Shown in pieces: positions 1-10,362 of a stretch of 64,000 nucleotides of DNA. The notes beneath the pieces were generated by a model. It was not told the origin of the DNA. It was given only the letters and a program-made list of their open reading frames with translations, and did not search any database. Made by a program: the position numbers and the translations under genes. Within the stretch, counting starts at the first letter, position 1, and the number at the start of each line of letters is the position of its first letter. The DNA comes from Vibrio alfacsensis. GTDB taxonomy: Bacteria; Pseudomonadota; Gammaproteobacteria; Enterobacterales; Vibrionaceae. Where the stretch lies: positions 1,364,001 through 1,428,000 of the forward strand of contig NZ_CP032094.1 in the NCBI RefSeq assembly GCF_003544875.1, read 5' to 3'.

Positions 1-210
1 AAGGATACTCTCTTCTATTTCTTGTGGAGAGGCCCCTGGGTAAGCCGCACGAATATTGATGTAGTTCACTTCAACGTTCGGGAACATCTGGCGTTGGATA
101 AACATAAAGCTCACGATCCCCATAATGATAATAAACATCATCATTAGATTCGCGGCGACGGAATTATTGGCAAAATAGGCGATTAAGCCTTTTTGTTGTT
201 TCTCTTCCAT
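1..210 (-). CDS. RND efflux transporter permease, N-terminal fragment
   Basis: Only the first 70 codons lie in the window; the gene runs off the left edge. The start is an ATG at 210. The translated stretch opens with a short polar segment (MEEKQQKGLIAYFANN), then a long hydrophobic first membrane helix and the motif FPNVEVNYINIRAAYPGASP, which is typical of the start of the first periplasmic loop in AcrB/MexB-type proton-driven pumps. It lies 13 bases downstream of the adaptor gene on the same strand, so the two form the usual adaptor-permease operon. The substrate cannot be told from this fragment. An outer-membrane partner is not visible here. Confidence 0.88.
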   Translation of the reverse strand, partial: MEEKQQKGLIAYFANNSVAANLMMMFIIIMGIVSFMFIQRQMFPNVEVNYINIRAAYPGASPQEIEESIL

Positions 211-223
211 GATGGACTCCTAC

Positions 224-1381
224 TTACTGCACGACGATTTCGGAGTCGTTATTCTTTTTTGCCACTTGGACTGCCATGCCTTTTTGCGGATATTCCGGCA
301 GCGTTAACACCAGCTTATCTGATTGCTCTAAGCCCTCGCCTACAAGCAAAAATTCACCTTCGGCACGCAAAACATTCACGGTACGTGGCTGCAATTCATT
401 TTCTTCATTCACCACCCAAACGGTGCGGTTTTTTACCAATTCTTGAGGAAGGCGATAAATATGCTTCAACTCTTTACCGGTGAAGCTCACTTCCACGTAA
501 GAACCAAATTTGATTGGAGGCTGTTTATTATCTAAGCCATATGGGTCTCGGACCTGTATAACCATGTTGATCATGCGAGTTGCGCTATCAATCATACCAA
601 GATCGCGAACCACAACCCCCTCTCGAGTCGTAGACAAAATACCTTGCTGAGTGACGGTTGCTCTTAACTCAGAAACTGACTCTGGGAGAAATGCACTGTC
701 AAACCCAGCAATCGGGACATGAATTTCTGCAACTTCAATATTGTTTAACGTTGCCACTCGTGACCCTGACGATACAAACTGACCTACGCCAATTTCACGT
801 TCAACCACTAGCGCATCGTATGGTGCAACAACTTTGCAATTTTCCAGATCACGCTTAGCACGCTTCAACGCCGCTTGCGCCGATTTAACCTGAGCTTGGG
901 CGCTCAATACATGAGGCTTACGCAAATACAAGTCCGTGACTTGCTTATCGCTGAGCTTTCGTGCTTGTCGCTTCGCCACTTCGGCTTTTGCTTCTTCTTC
1001 AATCAAGGTGGCGCGCGCACTTGCTAGCCCGGCTTCTGCTTGTAAAACGGCCGCTTCATAGTTATCACTTTCTATCGTAAACAGCACTTCTCCGCGTTTT
1101 ACTATGCCTCCTGTGACAAAATTAGGGTGCCAACTGATCACCTCACCACTCACTTGAGCCGCTAAGTGGGTTTTCTCAAACGGCACCATTTCGCCGTGAC
1201 TTGTGATCACCACTTTATGGTCTGTAGGGAACAGAGAGGAGGTATGGACGGTCGGATCACCGATCGCTGTTTTTGTTGGTTCTTTTTCTGGGGCCGTTGC
1301 GGCGATAGCAGCATAGCCCGCATAAGAGCCACCCACGACAACGAAAGGCAGTAGCCAACGGAAGATTGGTTTTGCTAACAT
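224..1381 (-). CDS. RND efflux periplasmic adaptor subunit (HlyD/MFP family)
   Basis: Membrane-fusion protein that would link an inner-membrane RND pump to an outer-membrane channel. An N-terminal hydrophobic anchor (about residues 8-28) is followed by a lipoyl-like half, a coiled-coil hairpin rich in Ala/Glu/Lys (about 110-165), the second lipoyl half with VVAPYDALVVEREIGVGQFV, and a beta-barrel/membrane-proximal domain. The 385-residue length is normal for the family. I use the ATG at 1381, because AAAGGA sits at the right distance before it; a TTG one codon upstream is less likely. The permease gene starts 13 bases after the stop, so the two are probably co-transcribed. The pump's substrate is unknown. 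Confidence 0.9.
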   Translation of the reverse strand: MLAKPIFRWLLPFVVVGGSYAGYAAIAATAPEKEPTKTAIGDPTVHTSSLFPTDHKVVITSHGEMVPFEKTHLAAQVSGEVISWHPNFVTGGIVKRGEVLFTIESDNYEAAVLQAEAGLASARATLIEEEAKAEVAKRQARKLSDKQVTDLYLRKPHVLSAQAQVKSAQAALKRAKRDLENCKVVAPYDALVVEREIGVGQFVSSGSRVATLNNIEVAEIHVPIAGFDSAFLPESVSELRATVTQQGILSTTREGVVVRDLGMIDSATRMINMVIQVRDPYGLDNKQPPIKFGSYVEVSFTGKELKHIYRLPQELVKNRTVWVVNEENELQPRTVNVLRAEGEFLLVGEGLEQSDKLVLTLPEYPQKGMAVQVAKKNNDSEIVVQ

Positions 1382-1970
1382 CAAAAATCCTTTTTTATTG
1401 TAGTAATCACCGATTCACCCCTAAGACTCTCGTCTTTGCACTATGTTAAAATCAAATTGATCAATAACTTAGATTTTCATTCCCAAGGGTAAATGGTGAG
1501 ATATTCGCATCTGAAATAGACAACTTTGTAATGAGGTAGCGAGCACATAGGTTATGTTCTTCCGCCACAAAATCACTTTCCATAGAAAGTTAATAAAATT
1601 AACAAAAGTTAACCACTTGTGCAAGTCATGCTCCATTACACCTACTCTTTATACGCAATCCATATGCCAAAAGTTTACTTATTAATATTCAATAACTTAG
1701 ACTGCTTAGAGATTTTCATTAGCGCAGTATTGGCAATTACCACCAATAATTAGTGATATTAACCATTTGAGTACGAAACATAATGAAAAACATAATATTG
1801 TCCGTCTGGAAAGTAGAGAGGAAAAAGCAAAACTGCGACTCAACGACACTTCGACAGATTACCTGCTGTTAATCCTTGATATATAATCAAAGTAATCTCA
1901 ATAAATGGAATTCACAGCGTTATCATTGATTCTAATTCAAAGAAAATAACGCAATGGCAAACAAGGAAGT
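1382..1970. other. Intergenic region, no gene seen
   Basis: This 589-base AT-rich stretch separates the divergent RND operon and the phospholipase D gene, and must hold both promoters. I see no open frame with a good ribosome-binding site, no strong hairpin and no recognisable operator in it. Confidence 0.5.
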
Positions 1971-3485
1971 GTGCATTGCCCCATTCTCTCTAAAATATTT
2001 TTGAGCTCGATTCTAATATTGCTTGCAGCTTGCTCATCGATACAGCCTCGAGACCCAAGTGAAAAATCGACCAGTTTTCACTTCGGCTACCAACAAGACT
2101 CTCCTTTGGCCGCATTTTTCGAAGACTATGAAAAAAAATCGACCAGCGCTTTTGTTCCTTTACACCAAGGTGATGATGCCCTGTTGGCAAGAATTGCCTT
2201 AATCGAATCTGCCGAAAAAAGCCTCGATTTACAGTACTACATCTATCGAAGTGATGAGACCAGTCAATTGATGACATGGCGTTTGTATGAAGCGGCACAA
2301 CGGGGCGTTCGAGTTCGCCTTTTGCTCGATGATATGCAAAAACGCAATGATTTAGGTATGGCAGAGCTCAATGCTCACCCTAATATCGAAATACGTCTGT
2401 TCAACCCTCATCAATATCGTGATGCTCGCGTCTTAGCATTGGCGAGTGATTTCACCCGTCTAAATCGACGTATGCACAATAAATCCCTTATTGCTGACAG
2501 TGCTTCGGCGATCGTTGGCGGTAGAAACATCGGTAATGAGTATTTCTCTTTTGAATCCAGCGTCGAGTTTGGTGATTTCGATGTCATGCTATTTGGTGAA
2601 GCCGTCACTCAAACCGCCGATCAGTTTGATCTCTATTGGAACAGCCTCTATTCCGTACCGATGGAGTGGATCATTCCTGGTTCAGACAAAGTCGCAGATG
2701 AAGTGATTCAAACACAGGTGCAAAAACTACGCTTGGAAGAAAAGTTCTCTACCGGTAACTATAATTTTCGAAAGCTCGACCTATATGAAGATCTGGAGCA
2801 AGGCACAGTCAACCTCTATTGGGGCCCAGCCCAAGTTTGGTTTGACCTTCCGGATAAAATCGCCACGCAAGAGAGCCAATTGATCCATAACTTAAGCGAA
2901 CTGCTTGCAAGCGTAGAGTCTTCCTTTGTTTTGATCTCACCATATTTTGTTCCGACAGAGTCCGGTACCCAAGCGTTAGTCGACGCAGCCAAACGTGGCG
3001 TGGATATCACTATTATTACCAACAGCCTAGCATCCAACGATGTATTTGCCGTGCACGGTTGGTATGCAAAATATCGTCAGGACTTAGTGGAAGCGGGAAT
3101 CAAGCTTTGGGAAGTCAAAGCCAGCGCGGAGGTAAAAAGTAAATGGAGTTTAACTGGCAGCAGTCGCTCTAGTTTGCACGCCAAAGCGATGATGATTGAT
3201 GGCACGACCTTATTTGTTGGTTCAATGAACTGGGATCCTCGCTCTGCCGAACTCAATACTGAAATGGCAGTAGTGATTGAACAATCCGAATACGTGCAAG
3301 AGTCTTTGGCGAGATTACCAGCACAACTCAAACAAAACGCTTACCAAGTTGTGGTTCGCGATGGTGACATAGCATGGATTGATGCCACAACAGGAGAAAC
3401 TTTCGATTCAGAGCCCGAAGCCAGTATTTGGCGACGACTTGGCGCATGGTTTTCCGGAATCTTACCCATCGAAGATCAGCTATAA
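1971..3485 (+). CDS. Phospholipase D / cardiolipin synthase-like lipoprotein (ClsC/YmdC type)
   Basis: Two HKD catalytic motifs mark a phospholipase D superfamily enzyme: HNKSLIAD with GGRN downstream in the first half, and HAKAMMID with VGSMNWDPRS in the second. This double motif with a 504-residue length fits the ClsC (YmdC) branch, which makes cardiolipin from phosphatidylglycerol and phosphatidylethanolamine in E. coli. The N-terminus is a lipoprotein signal (hydrophobic stretch ending LLAACSS), so the protein is probably anchored facing the periplasm. The start is a GTG at 1971; AAGGAAG lies only a few bases upstream, so an in-frame TTG at about 2001 is possible. Headgroup specificity cannot be read from the sequence. 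A strong hairpin follows the stop. Confidence 0.85.
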   Translation: MHCPILSKIFLSSILILLAACSSIQPRDPSEKSTSFHFGYQQDSPLAAFFEDYEKKSTSAFVPLHQGDDALLARIALIESAEKSLDLQYYIYRSDETSQLMTWRLYEAAQRGVRVRLLLDDMQKRNDLGMAELNAHPNIEIRLFNPHQYRDARVLALASDFTRLNRRMHNKSLIADSASAIVGGRNIGNEYFSFESSVEFGDFDVMLFGEAVTQTADQFDLYWNSLYSVPMEWIIPGSDKVADEVIQTQVQKLRLEEKFSTGNYNFRKLDLYEDLEQGTVNLYWGPAQVWFDLPDKIATQESQLIHNLSELLASVESSFVLISPYFVPTESGTQALVDAAKRGVDITIITNSLASNDVFAVHGWYAKYRQDLVEAGIKLWEVKASAEVKSKWSLTGSSRSSLHAKAMMIDGTTLFVGSMNWDPRSAELNTEMAVVIEQSEYVQESLARLPAQLKQNAYQVVVRDGDIAWIDATTGETFDSEPEASIWRRLGAWFSGILPIEDQL

Positions 3486-3540
3486 CCTGTCAGCATGATG
3501 ACACTCGCCCATTTAGTGTTGCTAAACAGCCATTGATCAT

Positions 3541-3568
3541 AAGGCCTCGTGAATGAGGCCTTGTTTTT
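3541..3568 (+). terminator. Rho-independent terminator after the PLD gene
   Basis: AAGGCCTC and GAGGCCTT pair around a six-base loop and are followed by TTGTTTTT. It ends the plus-strand phospholipase D transcript and just touches the stop of the convergent gene. Confidence 0.8.
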
Positions 3569-4247
3569 ATGCAGCTTGCTCCGTCGGCGTTACTTTAGGT
3601 TTTCCACTTGCGAGCGCTAAAATAACCCCTAGCGCAACACCTAGGCTAGCCGCAAACACAACTTGAAATGCAGGCGGCAATAAGAAAGTAATCGTATGAG
3701 CCGGAATCCAAAATAGCGGAATGGTCTTTTTAAACACAAAACCATACTGTACGTTCCAATCAATTTGACTGAATTTTTGTGCCATATTGATGGGTTTAAT
3801 CAGTGCTGAAATGGAACCGTTATAATCAGCAATGTGTAAGTCCGTGATTTTATGTAAAGTCATAAAAATTGGTGCAAAAATTAAGTTAAGACCAAGGCTA
3901 ATAGACAGCGCAGTCAGCACAGGACCTGCCTCAGGTAAGAACTTGTTCAACACAACAGGATCGCCAACCGCAAACACGACAAACGCCGCTTTAATCACAA
4001 CGCCTAATACGTACCAAACGATCATTTTCGGGATAACACCAAACCCTTTTATTGACCATGACCCGGTGCGAATGCGCTGTCCTAGCACCTCACCAAAGGT
4101 TGCCAATATGGCAAACTTGACACCCGACATCGCAAAACCATGTTGGTCTGTAACCGCAATAAACGCTTGATACACAGAGTCAAAGATAAAAAATGGGCTG
4201 AAAAAAGCCAGCACTCCTGCAAGGACTGCTTTATCCATAGTATTCAT
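3567..4247 (-). CDS. Membrane protein with distant Mpv17/PMP22 resemblance
   Basis: A 226-residue protein with four or five hydrophobic segments (about 8-28, 70-95, 105-130, 150-170, 185-215). Near the C-terminus the pattern W-x-P-x-H, then F-x-x-P-P-x-x-Q-V, resembles the conserved signature of the Mpv17/PMP22 family, which in eukaryotes sits in organelle membranes. I recognise the resemblance by pattern only; no alignment was possible. It is the last gene of the minus-strand porin-transporter-amidohydrolase cluster and starts 9 bases after the MFS gene, so it is probably translated from the same message and may take part in handling the same substrate. Function in bacteria is not known to me. 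Confidence 0.5.
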   Translation of the reverse strand: MNTMDKAVLAGVLAFFSPFFIFDSVYQAFIAVTDQHGFAMSGVKFAILATFGEVLGQRIRTGSWSIKGFGVIPKMIVWYVLGVVIKAAFVVFAVGDPVVLNKFLPEAGPVLTALSISLGLNLIFAPIFMTLHKITDLHIADYNGSISALIKPINMAQKFSQIDWNVQYGFVFKKTIPLFWIPAHTITFLLPPAFQVVFAASLGVALGVILALASGKPKVTPTEQAA

Positions 4248-4256
4248 AATATTTCC

Positions 4257-5482
4257 TTAAGGGTAATGTTTAGGTTGGTCTATGTGTCGGTCATGCCTTA
4301 GCTCTCGATATTTGTTGCCAAACAGTAAAACAACACCTACCGAAGCCGTCATCGCCGCCACTAAAGGGATATAATTCATGCCTAATGATGCGGTCACCAA
4401 AGAGTTAACAACGCCAGACAGAAAGTTCCCACTTCCGGCTATGGCCATAAAGATGGTTAACGCCATTGATTTAGAACATTCACCGGAAAGCTGCGCGGCC
4501 TGAATTTGAGAACTGGCCATCATAAAAGGCCAAGTACAACGATTAAAAAACACCATGCAAAGCACAATGAACATAAGGCCTGCGCTGTAATAAAATGCAC
4601 AGTAAGCAAGCACAATGAACACCATCGCTTTCACAGCACTTGAACTGATCAATACGTTATCGGCACCAAATCGCTCGGTTAGCTTGCCGACAATGGGATA
4701 AAAACTCAGGGCGATGATGCCGCTCACACTCACAACGGCGCTGGAATGTTCAGGGGCAATTTGGAATACTTCTCGCATCAACACAGGGAACGGCAAAAAT
4801 AGAATTTGGGCAGCAAAACAGAGCAGTCCCCAGCCAAGTGCCATGATGCCAAAAGGAGATAACACCAGCTTTCTCACTTGTTGCGATTGCTGCTCCGGAC
4901 TGCGTTTTCGAATAAAGATTTGTTAAAATCTGGTACCAATACCAAGGCAAGTAGACTGGTGACGATCATCACCATGCTTGCCCCCACAAAACCGACCGCA
5001 GGAGCATCGATTCTTCCGGCAATACCAAAACCGATCACTTCTCCAATGATAAAAGCAGCAATCAGCATGCCGGTTCGGCCATGCCATTCCTTTTCTTCAT
5101 AGCGTCGAACAATCAGCAAATTGAGGATAGAGTACCCTATCGCATAAATAAGCCCCTGCACGAACATATTGATGAACAAGCTCATGACACTTTGTGAGTA
5201 CTGAACAAAAAACGCTAAGCAGGCATTAATAAGAAATAAACCCGACAGCCAAATTTTAGGCGTGCCCCATTTATCAATGTATTTTGAAAACCAAGGACCA
5301 ATCAAAGGCCCTGCAGTCCAAGCGGACATGATCAAACCAATCTTAGCCAGCCCAGAGTCAAAAGAGGCCACAACAAATTGTGGAACCAACATAATGCAGA
5401 ACCCGACGTTAAATGCGCCAAGAACCACCATAAAAAGATACCAAGGTTCAATCTGTCGCCATGATGCTCGTAATGTATCCAT
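4257..5482 (-). CDS. MFS transporter, split by a -1 frameshift
   Basis: Two frames each encode six membrane helices and join at 4874-4877, where TGA of the first overlaps a GTG of the second. Read as one gene with one extra base, the product is 408 residues with 12 helices, the normal size of a major facilitator permease. The break lies in the central cytoplasmic loop at about 4905-4922; adding one A there (minus strand) gives a smooth linker ending SPEQQSQQVRKLVLSP. Codons upstream of the second frame's GTG stay open, which favours one gene over two coupled half-transporters. It lies between the amidohydrolase and the Mpv17-like gene and probably moves the same substrate or product. Substrate unknown. 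Confidence 0.75.
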
Positions 5483-5491
5483 AACGTAAAA

Positions 5492-5514
5492 CGGGAAGGC
5501 ATTTCGCCTTCCCG
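5492..5514 (-). terminator. Intergenic hairpin between amidohydrolase and MFS gene
   Basis: CGGGAAGGC and GCCTTCCCG form a 9-bp stem with a five-base loop. There is no clear T-run on the minus strand, so it may stabilise or attenuate the operon message rather than end it. Confidence 0.5.
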
Positions 5515-5523
5515 CCCCCTACA

Positions 5524-7269
5524 TTAGTTCAAGAAAATGTCATCACCACCAATGACGGTTCCGACAATACGAATATCTTTCAGGGTTTCACGTTTCTCTT
5601 CTGTTGCTTCTTCTGCCAAGACGGTGAAATCGGCCCACTTACCCACTTCGATTGAGCCACGAACGTCTTCTTGGTGTGCAAGCCACGCGTGGTTGTAAGT
5701 GATTACGCGCATTGCTTCCGCAACCGTCAAACATTGATCTTCACCGTATACTTTGCCGCTAAGAGAGCGACGGTTGACCGCACACCAAGCCGAGAACAAT
5801 GGGCTCACTTCCGTCACCATGTCATCCGAATGCACACCATGCATTAAGCCATGATTGGTTGCAGAACGGCATGCATCCATACGTCTCACGCCATGTTCAC
5901 CGACAGTGTATTTCGCGTGCACATCACCCCAGTAGTACAAGTGGTTAGTAAATAGGTTTGGCGTAATACCCACTTGCTTCATGCGGTAAAACTGGTTTTC
6001 TGTCGCTAACTGGCAGTGCTCTAATGAGTGACGGAATCCAAGATTTGGCTTGGTTTTACGAATTTCTTCAATTGCTTGAATCGCGACTTCCGTGGCACCG
6101 TTACCGTTGGTATGAATAGAACAAGACATACCATGAGATTCACCAATAGAAATCTGTTCAATTAACTTCTCTTTGGACATCAATAGATGACCATTTGGCT
6201 TACCCTCTGTGACGTAGTTTTGACCTGGTAGCAAGTGCGCGGTAAACCCTTGAATTGAACCATCGGTTAACATTTTAAAGTTGCCAACGGATAGGTACGG
6301 ATTTTTCTCATCACGGATTGCGTGCACCGCATCCCAGCCTTGTTTGTCACCGTAAACCCAGCGATCAATTGAAGCAAACCAAGGTTCCATATTAACGCGA
6401 GTATACAAACGGCCTTGCTCTTGTGCTTTTAACCACCCCTCTGCTGCCACATTGCCTGGAGTCAACGGGAAGTTCGTGCCTTTATCTGTCACGCTTGTGC
6501 AACCGTTGATGCGCGCCACTTTGGTTGCTAACTCACCCGCATGAATGATGCCCTCTTCAGAGAAGTCCATTCTTGCTGCGCCTTTAGCAAACGCGAACTG
6601 CATCATCGCAGGCTCCGCAACCGTGCCGTTCACTTGACCATTTTCATAACGGAATAGGTTTGGGTCTTCTTCCATATTCTCGTAACCACATAGCTCAATC
6701 GCGACAGAGTTAATGTTGATGACATGACCAGACGCATGCCCTAAACAGATTGGAAACTCTTTGCTCACTTCATCCAACACATTGCGAGTCACGTCAGCGC
6801 CAGCGAGCAACAATGGGTCAAAGCCCCAACAGTTTAACCACTGTTCACTATCCGATTCCAAACGGGCACGGTCTTTTTCAATCAACGTTTTTAGGTGTTC
6901 TGTCAGTTGCTCAACCGATTGAATACCTTTCATGACTGAGCCATCTGCCGCTTTACGATCCACATAACCCACGTAGTGTGAATCTTTAAGGTATGCACCT
7001 AACACATGTGGATGCATATGATGTTCTGCAAAGCCTGCATAAATGTAGTTTTGCTCAAACATATCGTTGAATTTGGCTTCGATACGATGGGCTGTTAGCA
7101 ATGAACGAATCGTTTCAATTTCACCGACACCGACAATCACACCATTTTGAACCGCAACCGCTTCTGCTTCTGGTTGGTCAGGGTTCATCGTAATCACTTT
7201 CTGTGCTGTAAATACGGTCACTGGTTGTTTTGCATCAATTAGGCGCATGCATAGAGCTTGATAGTTCAT
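5524..7269 (-). CDS. YtcJ-like metal-dependent amidohydrolase
   Basis: A 581-residue member of the amidohydrolase 3 (YtcJ-like) group, enzymes that hydrolyse amide or related bonds in a TIM barrel with one or two metal ions. Visible landmarks: the N-terminal beta-sandwich start (VFTAQKVITMNPDQPEAEAVAV), the HxH metal motif in AEHHMHPHVLG, HTNGNGATEVAIQAIE, HSLEHCQL, and a late metal-binding aspartate region GVHSDDMVTEVSP followed by WADFTVL. No signal peptide, so it is cytoplasmic. ATG at 7269 has AAGAG upstream. It sits between two MFS genes downstream of a porin, which suggests that an imported N-acyl or related compound is cleaved inside the cell. The natural substrate cannot be told from the sequence. 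Confidence 0.85.
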   Translation of the reverse strand: MNYQALCMRLIDAKQPVTVFTAQKVITMNPDQPEAEAVAVQNGVIVGVGEIETIRSLLTAHRIEAKFNDMFEQNYIYAGFAEHHMHPHVLGAYLKDSHYVGYVDRKAADGSVMKGIQSVEQLTEHLKTLIEKDRARLESDSEQWLNCWGFDPLLLAGADVTRNVLDEVSKEFPICLGHASGHVININSVAIELCGYENMEEDPNLFRYENGQVNGTVAEPAMMQFAFAKGAARMDFSEEGIIHAGELATKVARINGCTSVTDKGTNFPLTPGNVAAEGWLKAQEQGRLYTRVNMEPWFASIDRWVYGDKQGWDAVHAIRDEKNPYLSVGNFKMLTDGSIQGFTAHLLPGQNYVTEGKPNGHLLMSKEKLIEQISIGESHGMSCSIHTNGNGATEVAIQAIEEIRKTKPNLGFRHSLEHCQLATENQFYRMKQVGITPNLFTNHLYYWGDVHAKYTVGEHGVRRMDACRSATNHGLMHGVHSDDMVTEVSPLFSAWCAVNRRSLSGKVYGEDQCLTVAEAMRVITYNHAWLAHQEDVRGSIEVGKWADFTVLAEEATEEKRETLKDIRIVGTVIGGDDIFLN

Positions 7270-7367
7270 AAAAATGTCTCTTCTTATTAATTTGTAGGGT
7301 GCGTCCTGCGCTCACTTTGAGAAGTGGGATAGCAAGTAAGTGCAGGACATTTCATTTGAATTTCGTT

Positions 7368-8977
7368 TTATGGTTTTTGGGTCCAACCTTGAGTCGGGAT
7401 GCCCATAAAGCCTGGAATGTGAAGCAGAACGAATAGTGTCAGAGCCCAGAACGCATACTGTGCCGATTCGATACGTACTTCTTTGTAGATAGAAAGTGCC
7501 GCTTCTGCTTGAGGCATATCTGCACCCGCTTGTGTTAGCTTATCGAGAAGCACTTGGTTAGACATAAAGCCATGAACCGGAGTCTCTGCAACATAGGCTT
7601 TCACCACTGGTGCAACATCACTTTGTTCAATGTTGGATTTGTATAGTGACGTCGAGCTGAACAACAGCACTGCACCAATAATCGCAACACCAGCGGCCTG
7701 CCAAACGTTACGAGTTGAACACTGAATACCACCCGACTGCGCTGCATCACGAGGGTTAAGTGCTGAAGCCACAATCATTGCTGATTGAGAAGCGTAACCA
7801 CCTTGACCACAGCCAAGCAGTAGCAAGCCGGCATACATAAACATTGGGTTGAAACCATCTGCTTGAAGCGAGTACGCCATTGAAAGCGCGCCAAGGCAAA
7901 CCGCTGCTGATGACGCCAGTACCACCATACGAGGAGACCAATGGCTGTATTTTTTAGGAATACCAAGAGAGAAAATAATCATTGGTGCAGCCATGGTTGC
8001 CATTGCGACACCCGTTGCGGCGCCACCAAGACCTGCAACCACCATGATCCACGACAGCGTCACGAAAAATGCTGCGCCAAACACCGCAAAGATAAGGCCC
8101 GTTACATACAAACCATTACGAACTTGGCGAGTTTTGATAAACGATTCTGGAATAAGCGCTGCGCCATGTTTTTGCTCAATTTGTTTTTCTACCATCATGG
8201 TCACAATCATGATCGCGATACCCAAGATAGCAAGTGGTAGCGCTGGAGAAATACCCATCACAGTAAACGGAGCCGACATTGGCTCAATTAGGCCCCATTC
8301 AGACACTTTTGAACAACCAATGATAAACGCGAGCAAACCTAATGACGCCATCACCGTGCCCACATAGTCAACACGCATTTGTGCCGGTTTGATGTCTGGA
8401 ATGATTTTCCACGCCGCTAAGAAAACAAGTACAAACCAACCTGACATGGTAGAAAACGCAGCTTGATAACCCGATACATCCATGATGATGCCAGCACCAA
8501 TCGGCATCACAACCGCCGCAACACCCGTAGCTGCGCCGACACCACCAAACGCTACTGCTCGTTCTTTGCCCTCATAGAGAGAGACAATAATGCCTAGCAC
8601 AGATGGAATCATTAACGCGGCACCAAAACCCGTTAGAGAACGAGCGCCCCAAATAAGTACATCCATATTTGGTGAAATAACCGCTAGCGCTTCACCAGCC
8701 GCACACAACGCTGCGCCGGCCATAAACACCTGTTTAAAACCCTTAGCGATACCTAACATGCCGCCAAATACCATCAACGCACCCGCAAGTAGGCTGTACA
8801 CGATATTGGCCAACTGAACCTGGTTCATCGTCGCATTCAGTTGCGAGATAAACTCATTGGTTGACATTGAAAGCACCGAGTTATCGCCCGATGTTCCGAC
8901 CTGTGCGACACAGACCACAAGCAAAGGGAACCACATGGCCATTCCCGATTTATTTTGGTTTTAATTGCTACATCCAT
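7368..8977 (-). CDS. MFS transporter, 14-helix type, start broken by a -1 frameshift
   Basis: A 536-residue permease resembling the drug:H+ antiporter-2 type of major facilitator, with a GARSLTGFGAALMIPS-like segment after helix 3 and about 13-14 hydrophobic helices. The uninterrupted frame begins at an ATG at 8942 with a poor ribosome-binding site. A much better start is the ATG at 8977 (MDVAIKTK), preceded by AAGGAAAAATT; its frame joins the main one if one base is added in one of the two TTTT runs (plus strand) at 8953-8962. I therefore annotate from 8977. It is 19 bases from the porin gene and lies in the same operon, so it is probably the inner-membrane step for the substrate that crosses the porin. 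Confidence 0.8.
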
Positions 8978-8996
8978 AATTTTTCCTTCTAGCAAT

Positions 8997-10061
8997 CTAG
9001 AAATATTGAGGGTATTCAGAGAAGAAGTAGATAATGCCGATTGACCAAGCATCGCCATGGAACAAGCTGTTCTTGGTTGAGTCATGATCAATTCGATATT
9101 CAGAATAGAGGGCGAGCTTTTTATCAAAGTTTTTCACTACGCCAACATTAGAGAATTCTGTCGTGTATGCGTCCGTTTCAGTCGTTAAACGGTTGTAGCC
9201 AACAAAGGCTTTCCAGCTATCAGAAAAGCGGTAGTGTCCAAAAAATTCGATGCCATCGGAATCAACGAGTTCTGAGGCAACGGGTGAGGCGCCAAATTCT
9301 TTTTGATTGTTGTTGCCAAATGTATAGTTTCCACCCAACATCCATTTTTCATTGTTGTAGAATGCCCCGACAATGGTCGCACTGATGGCATCTTCACCCT
9401 TTGCTAACCCATCCGCATTCGCGACTTGGTGAGCGACACCAAATTGAAAACCACCTTGCGCATAACGTAGAGAACCACCATAAGTCGTACCGACGGTGAC
9501 CGTATCAGTAATCGCTTGGTCACTTTGATCACCCGCAATCAAACCAACAAGTATCTTGCCGTCACCAACACCAAATTGGTTATAGTACTTAACCGAATTA
9601 TCAGCTCGACCAAAGCCGCCCACTTCTGATGCTGGGGCAAAGAATGCTCCCGTGGCGGTATCTTTATTGCTGAATACGGTGTCTGAATACATAGCGATGT
9701 CATAAAAAGGAGACCAGACTTTACCCGCTTCAATCGAACCATATTTTGTTCGCATGCCGATGTAACCAAGACGCGTATTGAACTCTTTATCGGTCACATC
9801 ACTAAACGCTAAGGCATATTCCAATTTGCCAAATGCGGTGATGTCGTCATTGATTTTGTTCTCACCCGCCAAGAACAAGCGAGAGGCATTAGAGTTAAAG
9901 CCTAAATCATAGGGACTATCATCAAAATTGTGACTGTATTCAGCAGCAATCCAGCCACCAAATTCCAGTGTTGCCGTATCATGTTTGGCTATCTCAATGG
10001 CTATCGCAGGAGAAGCTAACAAGAAAGCACTAGCAGTAAGCAAAAAGCGATTTGTTTTCAT
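8997..10061 (-). CDS. Gram-negative porin (trimeric general-porin type)
   Basis: A 354-residue outer-membrane porin. It has a cleavable signal (MKTNRFLLTASAFLLASPAIA), then alternating beta-strand sequence such as LEFGGWIAAEYSH, ITAFGKLEYAL and TRLGYIGMRTKYGSIEAGK (the strand-3 signature of OmpC/PhoE-like porins) and a terminal aromatic residue (QYF) used for barrel assembly. AGATAGAAA precedes the ATG at 10061. It is the first gene of the minus-strand cluster and lies back to back with a ToxR-like regulator gene at 10363, an arrangement that suggests local control of the porin, as with ToxR and OmpU. The permeant is unknown; the neighbours suggest an amide-containing or organic compound. Confidence 0.85.
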   Translation of the reverse strand: MKTNRFLLTASAFLLASPAIAIEIAKHDTATLEFGGWIAAEYSHNFDDSPYDLGFNSNASRLFLAGENKINDDITAFGKLEYALAFSDVTDKEFNTRLGYIGMRTKYGSIEAGKVWSPFYDIAMYSDTVFSNKDTATGAFFAPASEVGGFGRADNSVKYYNQFGVGDGKILVGLIAGDQSDQAITDTVTVGTTYGGSLRYAQGGFQFGVAHQVANADGLAKGEDAISATIVGAFYNNEKWMLGGNYTFGNNNQKEFGASPVASELVDSDGIEFFGHYRFSDSWKAFVGYNRLTTETDAYTTEFSNVGVVKNFDKKLALYSEYRIDHDSTKNSLFHGDAWSIGIIYFFSEYPQYF

Positions 10062-10362
10062 TTTCTATCTCCGAAAACAACAAGGTCGTTGGGTACATGC
10101 AGTAACTCAACGATGTAAATGGCATCAAGCCGATGGAGATAGAATGCGATTTCAGTGAATAATAGACCTCAAAAACCTCAATTTGATGTTTTATTCTTTC
10201 AAATGCCATCATATTGGTGAATATATCTAGATAAGAAAGGTATAAATTCTGTTTTTATCAAAAATATCTCAAGACAAAAGTTATTGTGAAGTTTAACAAC
10301 ATAACCAAATCCGTTAGCTCTTAGAATGTCGGGATGCGTAAATTAGATAGGTTGGGCAACGA
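10062..10362. other. Divergent promoter region of porin cluster and sensor genes
   Basis: This 301-base AT-rich region must carry promoters for the porin cluster and for the ToxR-like regulator. I see no gene and no clear palindrome that I can name as an operator. Confidence 0.5.

Noticed and set aside
193..483. Plus-strand frame opposite the RND adaptor
   Set aside because: It lies fully opposite a well-supported gene, has no ribosome site and no family features.
4257..5482. Two translationally coupled six-helix half-transporters
   Set aside because: The second frame stays open upstream of its GTG and the repaired linker reads as a normal MFS central loop; many other genes in the window show the same one-base loss.
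7941..8367. Plus-strand frames opposite the second MFS gene
   Set aside because: Shadow frames with low-complexity His/Thr/Ala content, on the opposite strand of a clear transporter gene.
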